Source of the DNA: CAWGUU01 sp963825765
Lineage (GTDB): Bacteria > Actinomycetota > Acidimicrobiia > Acidimicrobiales > AC-14
Assembly (NCBI GenBank): GCA_963825765.1
Contig: CAWGUU010000003.1
Span: 806,001-870,000 of the forward strand
DNA length: 64,000 nt
Direction: 5' to 3'
Positions 61,933-64,000 of the stretch are shown here, piece after piece; the first letter of the stretch is position 1, and every line of letters starts with the position of its first letter. Below the pieces are notes generated by a model. It saw only the letters and a list, made by a program, of their open reading frames with translations, did not search any database and was not told the DNA's origin. The position numbers were made by a program, and so were the translations under genes.

Positions 61933-63455
61933 CGAGGGAGGACGGTCAACGTCGCGGCGAGCTCGAAGGCCCGGTCGATGCGCATCGGCCGATACAGGTC
62001 CTTGTTGATCCAGAACGCCGGGCCGTCGAGCTGGTCCGGTCGGTGGTGGGTGAGAAGCCATGCCGACGCGGCGGAAAGGGCGGCTGCGCCGCGGGCTTCC
62101 TCGACGCCCCGATCGGCAGCCATCCGGAGGGCCAGGGTGGCGTAGGCGGTCTCGAGGGCTGTCGACGACCCGTGTGCTCCCCAGCCGCCGTCCGATCGCT
62201 GGTGACGAAGCAGACCGTCGACCGCGGCGCCAAAGCAAGGAGAGTTCCCAGCGCCGTCGGCGATGGCGAACATGACCTGGGTGGTCGTGTACAGCCACGA
62301 GGCGTGCCACTTGTCGAGGAGCCAGCGCCCGTCGGGTTCCTGCGTCGCACGAAACCGGCGCTCCCACTCGTCGACGTCACGGCCGCATTCGCTCAGGGCG
62401 CAGACACAGTGAGCGGTCGAGGTGATGGACGCCTGGAACTCGCCCGGATAGGTCATGAAGTGATCGCCCTCCCGGTAACGATCGATCATGGCCACATCCA
62501 CCGGCCGACCCGATGCGCACAAAAGCGTCACCAGGACGGCGGTGGAGTCGGCTTCGTAGAGCACGTGATCGCTCATACCTATGCCCTCCGGACGCAGGGC
62601 GCGGGTAAGCGCGTCGAGCTGGCAGCCGACGACATCGCGGAGCGATGGATGATCCAGGAGGCCGGCGCAGAACAGCGCGTACAGGCCCCAGATCTGCTCG
62701 AACCGTGGGATCGGCCAGGCGTTCGGCACCACGCCCGGCACGTCACTGCACGTCGACCTGGCCGCAGCTGTGAGGTATGCAATCGCTCCGGCCCGCTCCT
62801 GGTCGAGCCCGGGGATGCCGCTGGACGCCTGGAGCCAGGCGGCGGTCGCTGCGGGACTGTGGCCGACACTGCCCACCTCGTCGAGGAGGTTCGGATCGGC
62901 CTTGTCTCCCCAGGACTCCCAGGACGCCAGACCGGGCGATCCCGGTTCGAGGTGGCGATCCAGGAGGATCCGGCGCTTGCGCTCCCCCGACGGCTCCAGC
63001 ACCGCATACTGCGCGGCGGGGACGTCGAGGCCGGCCTCCGACGCCTCCGCGAGGAGCCGGGGGAGGCGTAGCTCCATGGCCGTGGGCAGGTCGACCGGCA
63101 GCTCCTTCCAGTACTCCGCCCGGCCGGCCAGGAACGACACGGCCGCCTTCACCGCCGCGTCGGTTCGGCGGTCCGTGCTCCGAGATTGCAGCGCGAGGGC
63201 GACCGCAAGGGTCACGGCGTCGCGAGCGTGCGGGTAGCCCACTTCTCCCCAGCCGCCGTCGTCCGCCTGCTGGGACAGGAGCCATTCGGCCGTCGCCGCG
63301 GTCCCTCCTGCGTCGGGGGCCATTCGGAGAACCTGAGCGGTTTCGTACAGCGAGCTGCTCATCAGCCCTCCGTCGTCGCCGAGGTGTCCGATCAGAGTCC
63401 TCAGCTCGGACACGATCTGGGTCTCGACGGCGTTCGTCACCGGGATGACGCTCAT
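61929..63455 (-). CDS. Class II diterpene cyclase (CPP synthase-like), variant DxDD motif
   Basis: 508 aa, the size of the mycobacterial tuberculosinyl/halimadienyl diphosphate synthase group. Gamma-beta barrel repeats with QW-like motifs (QQADDGGWGEV, HQRSDGGWGAHGSS). The protonation motif reads YEADSTAVLV: E301-A-D303-S304 instead of DxDD, with the central acid (Asp303) kept. PNAWPIPRFEQIWGLYALF is the conserved pre-motif region. Expected to cyclise GGPP by protonation into a bicyclic diphosphate. The SDR gene is 98 bp upstream, same strand. Confidence 0.9.
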   Translation of the reverse strand: MSVIPVTNAVETQIVSELRTLIGHLGDDGGLMSSSLYETAQVLRMAPDAGGTAATAEWLLSQQADDGGWGEVGYPHARDAVTLAVALALQSRSTDRRTDAAVKAAVSFLAGRAEYWKELPVDLPTAMELRLPRLLAEASEAGLDVPAAQYAVLEPSGERKRRILLDRHLEPGSPGLASWESWGDKADPNLLDEVGSVGHSPAATAAWLQASSGIPGLDQERAGAIAYLTAAARSTCSDVPGVVPNAWPIPRFEQIWGLYALFCAGLLDHPSLRDVVGCQLDALTRALRPEGIGMSDHVLYEADSTAVLVTLLCASGRPVDVAMIDRYREGDHFMTYPGEFQASITSTAHCVCALSECGRDVDEWERRFRATQEPDGRWLLDKWHASWLYTTTQVMFAIADGAGNSPCFGAAVDGLLRHQRSDGGWGAHGSSTALETAYATLALRMAADRGVEEARGAAALSAASAWLLTHHRPDQLDGPAFWINKDLYRPMRIDRAFELAATLTVLPR

Positions 63456-63553
63456 CGCCGCGCGAGCCCTTCGCCAGCGGCTCCGTGGGTTGTTTCGTAC
63501 GTGTTCATCGACGAACTTCTACGCCGTCCCGCTTGGCGGCATCTTGCTGTTCG

Positions 63554-64000
63554 CTAGGCGCGATACCAATCCATCCCGCCGTACTCCCGGCGGGCACCGC
63601 CAGGTCGCAGCATGCGACGGGTGAGGCCGGGAGCGACGCCGAAGAGCGCGTAGACGATCCACAGGTACCCCGGTATGTCGAGTATCTCGACGCCGTTCGC
63701 CAATCCGGCGAGGAGGGCGTCCGCAGCCTGCGGAGGCAACAGGTAGGGCATGAAGTCTGCGACCCGAGGCATCCGCTCGTGGGAAACGTTGTTGCGGAAG
63801 AAGTCGGTGCCGCGATCGTCGCCGGACGCACGAGCATGACGTGGACAGGAGTGCGTGCCAGTTCCACCTGCAGTGTCTGGGTATACGCATCCACTCCGGC
63901 CTTGGCGGCTGCGTAGGCCGCGGACGAACGCCGACGAGCACCTTTCCGGCCGACGAGCCGATGTTGACTATGTGGCCGTAGCCGCCGTCGACCATTGCCG
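63554..64000 (-). CDS. Short-chain dehydrogenase, 5' end beyond window, frameshifted
   Basis: C-terminal two-thirds of an SDR. DGGYGHIVNIGSSAGKVLVG, then in the next frame the catalytic Y-x-x-x-K (AAYAAAKAGVDAYTQTLQVE) and HVMLVRPATIAAPTS. A further frame carries PRVADFMPYLLPPQAADALL, GLANGVEILDIPGYLWIVYA and ends at 63554 (GGMDWYRA). Two indels, near 63900 and 63780, explain the split. It would oxidise or reduce a hydroxyl/ketone; next to the class II cyclase it is a plausible tailoring enzyme. Confidence 0.82.

Overview
The window is very G+C rich (about 70% by eye) chromosomal DNA. Gene content and order point to an actinobacterium, most likely of the Acidimicrobiia type: proB-obg-rpmA-rplU-RNase E/G, an mreBCD-pbp2-rodA cluster, ndk, folC, clpX-clpP-tig, AfsR/SARP regulators and many GTG starts. 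It carries no rRNA, so placement below phylum is inference. At least ten genes, including the essential-looking dxs, dxr and pyk, are broken by one- or two-base indels, mostly in G/C runs or short repeats. That looks like uncorrected long-read or metagenome assembly error more than real gene decay.

Layout. 1-12.8 kb (minus strand) is housekeeping: glutamate 5-kinase (3' part cut by the window edge), Obg, L27, L21, RNase E/G, the elongasome block rodA-pbp2-mreD-mreC-mreB, ndk, folC and a small membrane protein. 12.9-19.4 kb holds a cytochrome P450, a frameshifted DUF559/AbiEi-like gene flanked by two copies of a 70-bp repeat, clpX-clpP-tig, and a histidine phosphatase. 19.4-28.2 kb is accessory: a secreted GH5 cellulase with two CBM2 modules, a cupin, a siderophore-interacting flavoprotein, a putative peptide-processing operon (three paralogous small proteins sharing an LPxRxAMS motif, a membrane M50 metalloprotease with a PqqD-like N-terminal domain, a secreted Cys-pair protein), and remnants of two toxin-antitoxin loci next to tRNA-Pro and tRNA-Gly. 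28.5-39.1 kb holds an L,D-transpeptidase, a short FtsH, a secreted caspase-like protein, a DEAD-box helicase, TypA, a charge-segregated Lys/Ala-Glu-rich protein, a cNMP-binding protein and glutamate dehydrogenase.

39.3-64 kb is the most notable region. Two tandem AfsR/SARP-type regulators and pyruvate kinase precede a dense terpenoid locus. On the plus strand: polyprenyl diphosphate synthase, class I terpene synthase 1, ispG, dxs, dxr, terpene synthase 2, ispH, a response regulator, a degenerate nucleotidyl cyclase, a SnoaL-like protein, a fusion of a phytoene/squalene-synthase-like domain to a carotenoid cleavage oxygenase, and terpene synthase 3. On the minus strand, convergent: a short-chain dehydrogenase, a class II diterpene cyclase, and a divergent class I-like partner. 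Stop/start overlaps couple most neighbours. Four genes of the MEP precursor pathway are interleaved with prenyl-chain extension and several cyclases, so the locus appears to make its own C5 units and turn them into cyclic terpenoids or cleaved carotenoid-like products. The product is not predictable from sequence alone.
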